The notes: generated from the letters alone by a model not told the origin. A DNA stretch of 35,000 nt from Chrysomallon squamiferum (GCA_012295275.1 CM022674.1:15126953-15161952), one strand, 5' to 3'; shown: positions 1 through 10,243, counted from the first letter of the stretch. Numbers and translations: made by a program.

Positions 1-85
1 CTCTATCGCTCTCTCTCTTTCTCTCTCTCTCTCACTCACTCTCTTTCTCTGTGTCTCTCTGTCTCTCTCACTCTCTATCGCTCTC

Positions 86-133
<48 letters not shown>

Positions 134-188
134 ATCTCTCTATCTCTTTCTCTCTGTCTCTTTCTTTCTCTCTCTCTCTCTCTCTCAT

Positions 189-283
<95 letters not shown>
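1..283. repeat. CT-rich microsatellite, (CT)n with CTAT and CTTT variants
   Basis: The first 190 bases are an imperfect CT tract interrupted by CTAT, CACT, CTTT and TGTCT words. A nearly pure (CT)n run of about 80 bases follows to 279. The tract is open in some frames as Ser-Leu or Glu-Arg dipeptides, but that is an artefact of the 2-bp unit. It continues off the left edge. Confidence 0.97.
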
Positions 284-285
<2 letters not shown>

Positions 286-1126
286 TTGTATCACAAACAC
301 GATCACAGGCTGTCAGCAAGCTTGATTCTGTGGAGTGTATTATTTCTCAGTAGAATTTCAGTAGTCATCGTATATTCTAAACAGTTAATATTTTCTTTAT
401 ACATGGAGCTCATTGGACATTCTGTTTTACATTTCTATCAAAATTTCTTTTTATTTCAGTTTGTATTAATGATTATTCTAATAAAACATTTTAAGCGTAT
501 TTATAACTAAAAGAAAAAGTTACACCACATTATCAGTTAAACAGTAAACATGTTTTTAAATTTTGTTTAAGAAAGTACGTTTTTCATTTCAGCATTCTAA
601 CAGTAAATTTCTAAATCAATAATATTTTCTTAATATTTCCACTCGTTGAAGCAGAAGAATTCTTTACTTTTTAAAAGTTTTTTTTTTTTTTTTACCTCAT
701 AATAAAATTTATTTCATTTTGAAATTTATAACCACTGACAAGGTGACAAATTCTCTATCAGCATTGATTCAGTATTCAAATGTTACAATCGACGTTTTAT
801 TATGCACGAAAACATTCAAAAAGTTATTTAATAGTAATTATCATTTCTTCCTTATTATTATTATTATTTTAATTTTAGTTTAAATTTTTTGTAATTGATA
901 TAGCGATAACTGAAATACTCTAAAATAGTTTCGGATACATAAACATATTAGTGTAAAGGAGTTATATATCGAGAGGAAAAAGAATTGAATACTGAACAGA
1001 TATTTTATAAGAGAGGATTTAAAAATAAGAGTAAAACAGTTCTATAGATACTACCATCTCGACAGCACCTTGAACAGAAATCTTTCTTCTTTATTTTCCA
1101 ATAAATGTTTTTCTTTTTCTTCTTCA
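284..1126. other. AT-rich unique spacer
   Basis: The stretch is AT-rich single-copy-looking DNA with a poly(T) run near 678-693 and short ATT repeats near 856-870. No frame here is convincing as coding sequence. It ends in a pyrimidine-rich TTTTTCTTCTTCAG acceptor-like site at 1113-1126. Confidence 0.6.
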
Positions 1127-1239
1127 GTAATCTAAGTTGTAATTGCTATAACCAGTAACGGGACTAATTTAAAGAAAATGTCATCGGTGAATATAGAAAA
1201 ACTGATGATGAACATTAGCAAATTCATCCTCAGCTCAAG
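1127..1239 (+). other. splice-site-bounded segment, possible non-coding or first exon
   Basis: A strong acceptor-like site (TTTTTCTTCTTCAG) ends at 1126, and a donor-like CTCAAG|GTAATT lies at 1239/1240. All three frames are closed near the start, so it cannot be an internal coding exon. It holds an ATG in a good AAAATG context near 1178, followed by 20 open codons (start MSSVNIEKL) running to the donor. It could therefore be an exon carrying 5' UTR and a start codon. It may equally be a coincidence, as splice-like words are common in AT-rich DNA. Confidence 0.12.
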
Positions 1240-1316
1240 GTAATTTTAATTTGAAAAGAAAGCAGATATTGTGTTGTAAAAGGAAATACATTAGAGAAAA
1301 AAACAGCAAAAGGAAA

Positions 1317-1445
<129 letters not shown>

Positions 1446-1569
1446 CAAGAGAAACAGAGACAGCAGAAGGAAATAGGGACGAAAATGAACATTAAGAAAG
1501 GATGTAGAGAGAAAGGAAAGAGCGAGAGAGACCATTATGATGAGAGAAAAAGTATATAGAGAAAGACAA

Positions 1570-2300
1570 AGTCTGCACTTTTATTAGAAAGAGAAAGAGT
1601 GCATAAGAAATTGATGAGAAGTTTGTTAAAAAAAATATTTCGCATAATTTAAACCCGTCAGTTTTTTTACATTTTTTTATCACAAACATTTATATTTTTT
1701 CCCTAATTATTTCTAACCCGTTTCTTTGACATTAAAACTTTTCAGTTGGCTTGTTAATACACTTTGCTTACAGCAGTTTACAAACTAATCGAAATTTTAA
1801 GAAAAAATACAACAAACAAAATCTATAATCTAAAAATGACAATTAATGACAGATTACAGAAATAGCTGTTGTGATTTATAAAAAAAGTAATAAAAAAAAA
1901 AAAAAATGAAGGTCGTGTTTTAGAACAAAGTTAATAACGTAGCTGGCTTAGCCAAAAAAAAAAAAAATAATAATAAAAAAAAAATATATATATTTGTTTA
2001 TATCAGAACTGTAAATTTTATCCAGTACTTTGGCGTTTGATGATTATCATTTTCTCTCTTAAAAGTTATAAACTTGAAGGAAAAAACTAAACACTAAAAC
2101 ATTTTTTTTCAAATCAAAATAAACTTAAGCGTGTAACATAACGAAAGTTTTTGTATGTTTAAATAGTTTCTTTGCAGTTCAAGTATATCGAAATAAAGTT
2201 TCAAAGTATCAGTATTATTATTTTTTTATGATTTGTTATAACTATAAACATGTGAAATATGTGTTTGGTTTGACTGTCTTTAATGAAAGAGTATTATTAT
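1570..2300. other. AT-rich spacer with short poly(A) runs
   Basis: The stretch has homopolymer A runs near 1890-1905 and 1954-1981, an AT run near 1984, and otherwise unremarkable AT-rich sequence. I see no frame, RNA-like structure or repeated unit worth calling. Confidence 0.5.
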
Positions 2301-2306
2301 TTTAAA

Positions 2307-2366
2307 CATAGAAATTTGAATAAATTCCATAGAAATTTGAATAAGCTTCCATAGAAATTTGAATAA
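2307..2366. repeat. three-copy minisatellite, 21-22 bp period
   Basis: The 17-bp word CATAGAAATTTGAATAA occurs exactly at 2307, 2328 and 2350, separated by 4-5 variable bases. It is followed directly by a TAA/TAATAA trinucleotide run. Confidence 0.93.
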
Positions 2367-2757
2367 TAGTAATAATAATAATAATTCTGACAGTATATTT
2401 CATATAACTGTATATATAGAGAGAGTAAAAACACACATTTCGTTCCAAAAAATCAAAAACACATATACATACAAACTTAAAAACGCATACGCAAATACAC
2501 ATACATACACATATACAAACATATATACCAAATAAATATATGGAATCGACAACAATAAACTTCATCATTATGATGATCATGACCATCTTCTCCATCATAA
2601 AAGCTATTATTATATAAAAGAAATAATATGAGTCGAAAATTAAACTAAGCTGTGGTCCATTTAAAACTGATAATTTTCAATCGGTGATTTGTTCCATACA
2701 TCTAATATTATCCCTTTTCGTTCATTCATTCATTTTTCCTTCTTTCTATCGTCACTC

Positions 2758-2758
2758 A

Positions 2759-2806
<48 letters not shown>

Positions 2807-2860
2807 GTTATTGTTGTTGTTGTTGTTGTTGTTGTTCTATTAGTCATGTGTGTGTGTGTG
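2758..2860. repeat. compound (ATT)n-(GTT)n-(GT)n microsatellite
   Basis: A pure ATT run of about 48 bases passes into GTT repeats to about 2836, then a TGTG run at 2848-2860. The stepwise A-to-G change of unit is typical of a compound microsatellite derived by point mutation and expansion. Confidence 0.96.
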
Positions 2861-2938
2861 TCTTCACATTATTTTACACTTTTGTCATTGTCCTGTGCAT
2901 TATTTGATTATTATTACAATTATCACCGTCATCGCAAA

Positions 2939-3330
2939 TAAAAAAAAAAAAAAAACAATACAAAGAAATTAGATTGCGGATGATTATTATTTGTTAGGAA
3001 CGACAATCGTGTATCACGGAAATAAGTAATAACAAAGTAGGGACGTCTAGAAAATGATACATATCTCCTAGCTCGTAAATAATAGATACAGAAATGGGAT
3101 TTCCCTTTCAGCAGTGTATCGATTTTAAAGAACGCTTCTGTACATGAAAAGATTTTCTTGTGCTGCTGCACAAGTTTAATTTTCCCTCTGGCTGCCTCAA
3201 TTGTTCTTCCCCGCGTTTTGTCAGTTTTTAAATCGACTTCGGCATTATCTTTTTAATTTATTTCTTCATTTAGACTGTTTGTATTTCCACGTTTTGCTCC
3301 TCTTTTGTTTACGTTTCTTCAGTATTTTTT
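2939..3330. other. poly(A) run and unique spacer
   Basis: Poly(A) lies at 2939-2955. The rest is moderately AT-rich unique DNA. A CCCTTTCAG acceptor-like word near 3112 precedes a frame that stays open for 47 codons to about 3255. No donor follows it and the peptide is not recognised, so I do not call a gene. Confidence 0.4.
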
Positions 3331-3431
3331 TGAATTTGTTACTGTTTTGACTTTTCTTGTTTTTTATTTTTATTTTTGTTATTATTTCTTCTGTTATTAA
3401 CATTATTGTTATTATTCTTCTTCTTGTTATT

Positions 3432-3546
3432 ATTAGTAGTAGTAATAGTAGTAGTAGTAGTATTACTAGTAGTAGTACTAGTAGTACTAGTAGTAGTAGT
3501 AGTAGTAGTATTGATAGAACTATTACTACTACTACTACTACTACAA
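3432..3546. repeat. (AGT)n / (ACT)n inverted trinucleotide repeat
   Basis: AGT-rich units (3432-3510) are followed, after a short TTGATAGAACT spacer, by ACT units (3520-3546). The two arms are reverse complements, so single strands or transcripts can fold into a hairpin stem of roughly 25 bp or more. Confidence 0.93.
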
Positions 3547-3747
3547 CTAATTCTCTACTACTCAATAGTTATTTCATTTATCATTCCTTTATTCCTGAGT
3601 GAATTTTTTTTTTTATTCGTCAGTACTTCCATCTTTCAATCGACATTCATTTATCCGCCCAACCATCAATTTACATGCTTTCGTTTGACAGACATCTATA
3701 ATTCCGTCAATCACTTAATCCAAGAATGCATCAATCCTTCTACCAAT

Positions 3748-3860
3748 ACCACTACTACTATTACTACTACTACTACCATTTTATTACTAGTACTGCTACT
3801 ATTACAACAACTGATGTTAATGTTATTTTAACTGCATCACCACCACCAATATTAATTTTA
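3748..3860. repeat. degenerate (ACT)n and (CAC)n trinucleotide region
   Basis: ACTACTATTACT units run from about 3750 to 3800, with CACCAC words at 3837-3847. This looks like an eroded relative of the AGT/ACT array just upstream. Confidence 0.75.
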
Positions 3861-3865
3861 AAAAG

Positions 3866-3929
3866 AATGAATGAATAAATAAATGAATAAATAAATGAAT
3901 AAATACATAAATAAATGAATAAATAAACT
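3866..3929. repeat. (AATA)n with a 12-bp higher-order unit
   Basis: AAAT tetranucleotides are organised as a GAATAAATAAAT dodecamer repeated about five times. One CATA variant breaks the register. Confidence 0.9.
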
Positions 3930-4360
3930 GTTTTGTCTCTTCTTGTTTCTTTCGTTGTTGTTTTTTTTTGTTTTGTTTTTATTTTTCTTTTGTTTTGAAG
4001 TTGTTCATTTATTATTTTTATTTTGATTATTATTTTTTTCCCTTCAGATATCCCGAAAGGATAACAAAAAAGAAAAGAAAACGAATGACATTAAAAAAAA
4101 AAAGAAAAGAACAAAACAGAAAACGAACAGCAAGAAATTCCAATAAACTTTAAGTAAAATAAACGGACGATCAACAATAAAGAAACAATAAATAAAAGAA
4201 TTTAGAAAACACAAACCCGCGATAACTGACACGCTCTGATGCTGTTATTAATTGCCAGTCATCTTTTACGTCCACTAATCACTCACTAAACTGTTTTATA
4301 AAAGCCTTAGAAAATATATATTTCTCCAGAAAATGGATAAACAATCATCTACTCACTCAC
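3930..4360. other. AT-rich spacer, T-rich then A-rich
   Basis: A T-rich stretch (3935-4050) is followed by an A-rich stretch with AAAAAGAAAAG words (4060-4200). The last 150 bases approach the GC-rich block at 4361. On the minus strand this is the proposed intron after the exon at 4361-4467. No gene is supported. Confidence 0.45.
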
Positions 4361-4467
4361 CTTGGGTCTGCCCTAATGGCGCGAAAGTTTTCCTGTCGCT
4401 ATTTCCATCGTCTGCAGAGTCTGTCGTCTGGCCTGAACGGCACGTGCGGCGGTTACGGTGAGTCGTT
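4361..4467 (-). CDS. candidate internal coding exon, 107 bp
   Basis: On the minus strand a TTTTATTTCAG acceptor ends at 4468, and a near-consensus donor CCAAG|GTGAGTGAG starts at 4360. Between them the DNA turns sharply GC-rich, and the GC-rich block coincides with these two boundaries. One frame is open throughout: one base completing a codon, 35 codons, then one base (phase 2 in, phase 1 out). The other two frames have stops. The peptide is polar and basic, then acidic: it begins TTHRNRRTCRSG, has DSADDGNSDR in the middle and ends KTFAPLGQTQ, like an intracellular or linker segment. I do not recognise a family. A shorter, also well-formed, splice pair lies on the plus strand inside it (4418-4457), so strand is not certain. 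Confidence 0.4.
4418..4457 (+). other. competing plus-strand exon-like segment
   Basis: On the plus strand a pyrimidine-rich acceptor (ATTTCCATCGTCTGCAG) ends at 4417, and a TTACG|GTGAGT donor starts at 4458, leaving 40 bp. Two frames are open (one reads SLSSGLNGTCGGY). It overlaps the minus-strand candidate 4361-4467 in antisense. At most one of the two is likely to be real. I favour the minus one, because its limits match the GC-rich block. Confidence 0.15.
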
Positions 4468-4604
4468 CTGAAATAAAATTACCAGCAGATATTTGATTCA
4501 TTTATACCAACACTTCATCGTCCAGTGACGGAATGACTGGCATTTTTATTTCCTCGGTTTCGCCGTCTGTACAACAGATTTTAACCAATCAAGATCGGCG
4601 TTAG

Positions 4605-4637
4605 AAAAAAAAAAAAAAAAAAAAAAAGAAAGAAAGA
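4605..4637. repeat. poly(A) run with GAAA tail
   Basis: There are 23 consecutive A bases, then AAAG tetranucleotides. This could be the tail of an old retroposed copy, but no element is visible upstream. Confidence 0.85.
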
Positions 4638-4837
4638 AAATGTAGGGAGATGAAAGATCGATAACTCTCGAGTTAGTTGGTCGGTTGGTAGTTTTGTGTT
4701 CGCCAAGATTCGGACTGGGAAACAAGCTTATATTTTATCTCTCTATCTGTGTGTCTGACTCTCTCTGTCTTTCTATCGATTTATCTGTCTATTTAATAAG
4801 CTTAATAATTTATTGTTTTATTGTTGCTGATTTTTAT

Positions 4838-5450
4838 ATTGGAAATGGGCCGCTACTGCAAAGCACCACTACATTCAAGAGGGATATGGGAACTCATAAT
4901 ATTATGTTTTGCCAGCAGTGACATATAATGCAAAAACATGGATACTAAACACGCAAACAGCAAACTAGCAGCCACAGAAAGCTGAATAGATTATATATTA
5001 AATATCACAAATCAGGATAAAAAGAAAATCAAAAACAAAAAACAAATAAGCAATAAATAAATAAATGAATAAATAAATAAACACATAAATAAATAAATAA
5101 ATAAAATAAATAAAATAAACAAAACATTTGAATAAGATCAAAATAAACAGCAAACAGAACAAAACAAAACAAGGGAGAAAGAAAGAGAAACAACAACAAA
5201 AAGTTAAAAAAAAAAAAAAAAAAAAGAAGCCAAACAAAACACACATCACTAAAATAAAAGAAGTAATGGACATTTCCTATCACCACTTGGAAACCACACA
5301 AACAGCTGGATCAAGAGGGAGACCAGAGAGACTATGGAAGAATGAACTGCAGAGAATAGCACAAGACAGCAATATACGGAAACAACAAGTTGAGATTTTC
5401 GTCCCAAAATGAGACACTACGGCTGCGTAAAGAAAAGGATGATGATGGGA
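4838..5450 (+). pseudogene. decayed non-LTR retrotransposon, 3' end of reverse transcriptase
   Basis: Two blocks resemble the C-terminal part of LINE endonuclease/reverse-transcriptase proteins. The first (about 4905-5030) reads YVLPAVTYNAKTWIL then NTQTAN, and after frameshifts LNITNQDKKK. It corresponds to the family pattern LPxxTYGAETW...KQTANKL...LNIxxRDRK. The second (about 5236-5412) reads SRGRPERLWKNELQRIAQDS, matching the tail pattern RSRGRPxxRW...A.DR. Stops and at least two frameshifts break the frame, and an AAAT microsatellite plus poly(A) now separates the blocks. The GATGATGATG word at 5439-5449 resembles the 3' end of such elements. Family membership is from remembered motif patterns; the clade (RTE-like or another) cannot be fixed by eye. 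The copy is dead. Confidence 0.75.
5055..5120. repeat. (AAAT)n microsatellite inside the retrotransposon remnant
   Basis: AATA/AAAT units with GAATAAAT and CATAAAT variants lie between the two reverse-transcriptase blocks. A further A-rich stretch and poly(A) (5206-5225) follow. Confidence 0.92.
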
Positions 5451-6512
5451 TGACTTTTTTTATTGAAAATAAATCAATAAAAAATAGTCCCAACATAATC
5501 TAAAAAAAATACGGCAATTAACGGAGAATTAAAATTAACGAAAAATATATATAAAAAAAAAAATATAATAAAATAAAACAGCGGGTAGTAATTCATTAGC
5601 AACAATTTATCTATGAAGTCTTATGGTAGATATATATCTGTATTTATTTTTTGTCATAAGCATCTGACTAAGCAAAACCATGTTGTTGTTTTTTTTTTTA
5701 ATATTATTAAGTGTATTGAAATCCTAAAGTTAAATAGCTAAATAAATCTGAGAAGACGTTTCAATGGCAATAAAGAAAAGATGCATTGTTTAACAGCCCA
5801 TTTCTCAGGTACCCTTATACGATGTGATGCATAATTAAGAAATGTGGTTAAGAAACATACAGATAATGAGAGGAAACCTGCATAATTTAAAAAGTAGTAA
5901 CAAGGAGCATTTATCGATATTAGAAACAGAACACATGTAGATAGGAAGGTTTCTAGACAGTCAGAGATACACAGAGAAACCCACTGAGAGAAATTAAACT
6001 TATTTCATTCTAAAATATTATATCCATTGTTACGACTGCACAGACAATTTTTTACTGAAACTCATTGAACAGGCGACTCGAATGAACGTTTCAAGTGTTG
6101 TTTAATAATAAATTAATTTTAAACACGAGGGAGAATTGTGTAACGGAAAGACGGCATTAAGCGTGTGGTGGACTGTATCAAAATGAAATCGTAAACCAGA
6201 AAGATAACGAAAAAGAACAATCAAACAATCAAACAAGACAAAAGTAGAAAAAAGAATCGTGGAGAAAAGTAGAAAAGAGAGAGAGGAAGTAAGTAACCAA
6301 GCATGGAAACAACGAATTAGAAAAAAGATGAAAGCGAGGAATAACTATAGAAATAGAATTAAAAAAACAATAAGAACTGACACATGGAAGAAAGACCAAG
6401 CAGAATGATAAATACGTTATTATGAATTTTTAATCAATGATTTTTGTTACGGTGTTATTTTTAAATTTTCTATTCAAATTACGAATTATAAATTCACTTT
6501 CTCTCTTTTTCA

Positions 6513-6515
<3 letters not shown>
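5450..6515. other. AT-rich spacer
   Basis: About 1 kb of AT-rich DNA holds purine-rich words (GAAAAGAGAGAGAGGAAGTAAGTAA at 6272-6296 in broken form) and no frame or repeat of note. A GTAAGTAA word at 6289 looks like a donor but has no acceptor upstream. Confidence 0.5.
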
Positions 6516-6575
<60 letters not shown>

Positions 6576-6597
6576 CATTATTATTATTATTATTATT
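6516..6597. repeat. (ATT)n microsatellite
   Basis: The run has about 26 TTA units with a single TCA interruption near 6575. It adds a poly-Leu run to an open frame that continues into the following island. Confidence 0.96.
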
Positions 6598-6599
6598 AC

Positions 6600-7000
6600 A
6601 AACGAAAATGAAACCTACATTCAGTCATGAACTAAATATCTCTCAATCTCTTTCTCGCATCTATATTAAACACGACTCCGTCGTTGTCACGTTGTACAAC
6701 GTCAGTTTTGACTCGGGCACGGTTCATTCTGTCACACATACATCAGTGACGCAGTCGAGTGGTAAATTGTCCACACGAAATGACCCAACACTAACTGGCT
6801 GCGGTCGTTTGGTGTACGTAAATTTTTGTTATAAACATTGATTTTTTTGCGGTTAGTGAGTATCGTTGGCGGCCATTTTGTCATCGTGTTATGCCGGAAA
6901 GCAGACGGAATGTCGTGATATGGGCGTTAAATGTGTGTTAACTAGAAACACCGAGCCGTTTCTTAACACCCAGGTTGTTAGAGTCGTATTACTACGAAAA
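6600..7000. other. GC-balanced island with ATGGCCGCC motif
   Basis: The base composition rises to near balance and CpG words become frequent. A plus frame stays open from the ATT tract to 6841 (end of peptide CGRLVYVNFCYKH), with donor-like GTAAAT words at 6762 and 6819. The minus strand has CAAAATGGCCGCC at 6868-6880, a YY1-type or initiator-ATG context, but the frame from that ATG closes after seven codons. It could be a conserved non-coding element, a promoter or an eroded exon; I cannot choose. Confidence 0.3.
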
Positions 7001-7805
7001 TAAATAAAATGAAGAATCCCACAATAAACCTAATACCTAACATCAAAAGCATTGATAATAATAATAATTAAAACAATAAAATAAATAAACTGAACAAAAA
7101 TGCAATAAGATAAAATTTTCAAAAGCTAGAAGAAAATAATAATAAGAAGAAGAAGAAAAAGAAGAAGAAAAGCTGAATAAATGAACGCAAGATTATACAC
7201 TACACTCCGAAAGCAAAACGTTTTCAAATATTTTCAACAGTATATGGATTCCGAATTAAAAAGGTATTACTGAAGTACAAAGAAACTACAATTTTTTTCA
7301 CTTAGGATAATGACACATCACGACTCATGCGATGTTATAATCAGTTTTAAATATATAAATTTTAGGAAACGCTGGAAGCGCCAATGTTCTTACAAACCGA
7401 TACTGAAAAGGCCATCACACGTTTTTGTCACATTAAAACAAAGTAAAGGACAAAAGAAGAAAAAAGACTAAGTAGAAAAAGAAATTCTGTGGTAAAAGAG
7501 TACATTAAGTGGCAGTCCTCTTCACAACGCCTTTGGCTGAACTGCATGGAAAGACCTCTGGAGTTGCAACACGAATAAACTGACATATTGTACGTTTCTA
7601 GATCGCGTCTTGTTTCAGGTAGATAACGTGAATATAGAAGACTCTATAACCAACATCTGAAGTCTGATATTTAAAATTGAGGCGATAGTGTTGAAGCTAA
7701 TGATGTTTTTTATCGTCACCACAATCATTATTTTCAGTTTCATCATCATTTGCTTGTGTGCATTGTCTAATTCGTAATTAAAAATTAAAAACAAAATAAT
7801 AAAAA
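7000..7805. other. AT-rich spacer with GAAGAA repeats
   Basis: AATAAT and GAAGAAGAA words lie at 7051-7172. Unique sequence follows, with a TTGTTTCAG acceptor-like site near 7619 and a 13-codon open frame after it. Nothing here is supported as a gene. Confidence 0.45.
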
Positions 7806-7807
7806 AA

Positions 7808-7808
<1 letters not shown>

Positions 7809-7881
<73 letters not shown>
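7809..7881. repeat. (AAT)n microsatellite
   Basis: About 24 uninterrupted AAT units are flanked by A-rich DNA. Confidence 0.97.
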
Positions 7882-7883
<2 letters not shown>

Positions 7884-8518
7884 TAATGTAATAGAATCCT
7901 ATTTATTCAATAACTGTCATACGTTTCTCAAACAGATATACAGAGCTACAATTCATGAATTAGTTATCAACTAGAACCACAAGATCTGCTAGATTAACTT
8001 CTCCAAAAACAGAAAAATATTAGCATTAACTAGATCATCTTCATCACCATATTTATTATTATTATATTTCTTTTGTCTTATTAATTATATGGAATGACAT
8101 ATGTGATGGTGGTAGTTGTGACAATAGAACAAGAACATTTATCAGCTGCAACTAAAAGAAGAATCACAAAAACAGTTAATAAAAAAAAGAGTTAATAATA
8201 ATAAGAAAGAAAGGAAAAATAAATAACAAAGGAAAAAAGACAAATTCAGGAGTCACAACAGCTAAAAAACACATTTGTCTTTAAAAACATCCAGGAATAT
8301 TATATTAACAGCAGAAATATGACAACATTACTACTTTTTCTTTCTATTATTTATTTCCTTTTCCAAGGCCAGCTATTTTTCTATTTTGTTAAACCATGAT
8401 ATATTTCTTCAGGAAATCATAGCCTGCAACAACGAACTTCTGAAAATAGATGCCATTAAATTTTACGCTTTGCTTTTTTTGAATCGACTTTGCTATACTT
8501 AAATCCAGCCATGAAATA
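7882..8518. other. AT-rich spacer; weak terminal-exon-like frame near its end
   Basis: Most of this is featureless AT-rich DNA. A TGATATATTTCTTCAG acceptor-like site near 8398-8413 precedes a plus frame of 29 codons (start EIIACNNELLKIDAIK) that ends in TAA around 8500. Frames of this length are expected by chance, so this is only noted. Confidence 0.3.
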
Positions 8519-8835
8519 TTAACAAAAGCCACGCACTATGTTACACAATATTAAGCGAGAGAATGCGTCACGTGAAAGTGTTTGTCTGCTGCACGGGAAC
8601 ACTGAACTCGTTTCCAGTTGGTAGCCCGTCGATGACGTGTCGTTCCAGTCACTGCTTGACGCCTGATTCTCGAAATGTTCTGGTATGTACTGTCCTACAC
8701 TTAGCTGACATTGTGCGAAAAAGGGAAATGAAATATGACAGGTTTGGGTTACATGGTAGACGTTATTGCACTGTTTTTGATTATGATAATCCTGAAGATG
8801 ATTATAACTGTAGTTATATAAAATGGAAGTGCTAA
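8519..8835. other. GC-balanced island, open on both strands
   Basis: On plus, an ATG at 8563 opens 90 codons (start MRHVKVFVCCTGTLNS) to 8835, with a CTG|GTATGT donor-like site near 8681. On minus, a pyrimidine-rich acceptor (TTTCCCTTTTTCGCACAATGTCAG) precedes 61 codons (start LSVGQYIPEHFENQ) ending TAA at 8519. The peptides overlap in antisense and neither is recognised. One may be a true exon or both may be chance; the island might instead be a conserved non-coding element. Confidence 0.2.
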
Positions 8836-8837
8836 TG

Positions 8838-8975
8838 TATATGAAGATAATGATGATGATGATGATAATGATGCAGGTGAAAATAATGATTGTAGTGATG
8901 ATAACACTACCAACATCATTACCACCACCACCACCATCAACAACAACAACAACAACAACAATGATATGATAACAA
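8838..8975. repeat. mixed GAT / CCA / CAA trinucleotide region
   Basis: Imperfect GATGAT, then ACCACCACC and CAACAACAA units. It is an aging compound microsatellite. Confidence 0.85.
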
Positions 8976-10060
8976 CTACAACAACACAATGACACTAGGC
9001 ATCCACCATATTCGTACATCTAAAACTGCTTTACAATAAAAATAACAGTAATTTCAATTAAGTTCTATGGCTTGTGTTTTCTTCTTTACGAAAAGATCGT
9101 CTCTGCTGCTTAACGGTTCCCCTGAGTTTTGTTTTAATCAGAGACAGGTGGTGGTAAAGCGTTTGTTATTGTCCGCGAAATAAACACTGCATAAAAATTA
9201 TTAATTTATATCACATTTCTCTTACCGACAATGATGTTTACAGTGTGAAAAAGAATAAAATAAAAAGAGTGCATCACCTATTTTCTCGGTCGAGTGAATG
9301 AACGTTTAACTACACACGTCTACAAATAAAACGTGAACGCGTACTATTTTTTATCTGTTTTTGTTTTTGTTTTTGTTTTTTTAATCTGGATCGCATCCTG
9401 GTGTGTGAGTTTTGTACAGAGCTGTTTAGGGAAAACAAGCTTTGGCTGTTGAATTTAAAACCAGGAATTACATGGATTGTTTAATACTGACAGCCTAGTA
9501 CTAAAGAGTGAATTTGGACGTCCGAGGTACGTAGATCGAATCACGATGCCGACACAGACATAATAAGGTTTATGTACAGATTCAGAAACACATGGATCGC
9601 TTCTCTTCAGAGACAACTGCGGATTGCTAAACAATAACCTTTTCTGTATTGTCCAGCATTCTAATACAATCAATTAGCAAACCAAATTAACCAACATTAT
9701 GATGGGCAATAAAATATCGCTGAATTGTTAATATTTGAAAGCTATTTTAAATGACTGATTGACTGATATTGTATTCATAATGGCGAAATATGAATGATTT
9801 CATAAAAATAATTAAATTGCTTTGCCAATACTTTGTATGATTTGTGCTAAAACATTACATATGAAATGAAATAAATGAATTTCTAAATGATTAATTCACT
9901 GCCTGAATGAATAGGTAAGCATCGAAGTAACCAACCAAAGAATGAAGCAGCAAACAAACAAATAAATAATTATACACGTATATAAGTAATTAAGTAACTA
10001 AACAAGTAATTACGTAAGTAAGAACTAACTAACAAAAGAAAGAAACAAAATAAAAAAAAA
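8976..10060. other. AT-rich spacer with a possible tRNA-derived SINE relic
   Basis: Mostly unique AT-rich DNA. A tRNA-like segment at about 9490-9550 is listed separately. A GATGGGCAATAAA word near 9701 resembles the tail I recall for cephalopod SINEs. AAGTAATTAAGTAA-type short repeats lie at 9964-10024. No gene. Confidence 0.4.
9490..9550 (+). other. tRNA-like segment, possible SINE head
   Basis: CCTAGTACTAAAGAG resembles a degraded A box. A potential anticodon-arm segment GGACGTCCGAGG follows, then GTAGATCGAATCACG, which resembles a B box (GTTCGAATCC) with a few changes. The spacing is close to that of a tRNA. The stems are too poor for a working tRNA gene. A tRNA-derived SINE relic is the better reading, with low certainty. 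Confidence 0.2.
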
Positions 10061-10065
10061 CTTAC

Positions 10066-10110
10066 CCATGTCAATTCAGAACTCCATGTTTGTTTACGCT
10101 GTGACGTCAT
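10066..10110 (-). promoter_or_regulatory. full CRE palindrome next to a donor-like site
   Basis: TGACGTCA, the complete cAMP-response-element palindrome, is at 10102-10109. On the minus strand 40 bases downstream there is CATGG|GTAAGT, a consensus donor preceded by an ATG. A short first exon with the CRE in its promoter is possible. The element is real as a sequence; its use is inference. Confidence 0.25.
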
Positions 10111-10243
10111 TTAACTGTTACGTAATTATCAATTCAAAACACTTTGCATGTCTAAAATAGTCTGATTACTGAATGATCAGGTAAATGTATTTGTTTGTTT
10201 GTTGTTTATATGACGTGTTCGATGACAGATATGTTTACATTTC

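Noticed and set aside
51-353. Long Ser-Leu or Glu-Arg open frames in CT/AG tracts
   Set aside because: A 2-bp repeat without stop words is open in several frames on both strands; these frames follow the repeat and carry no coding signal.
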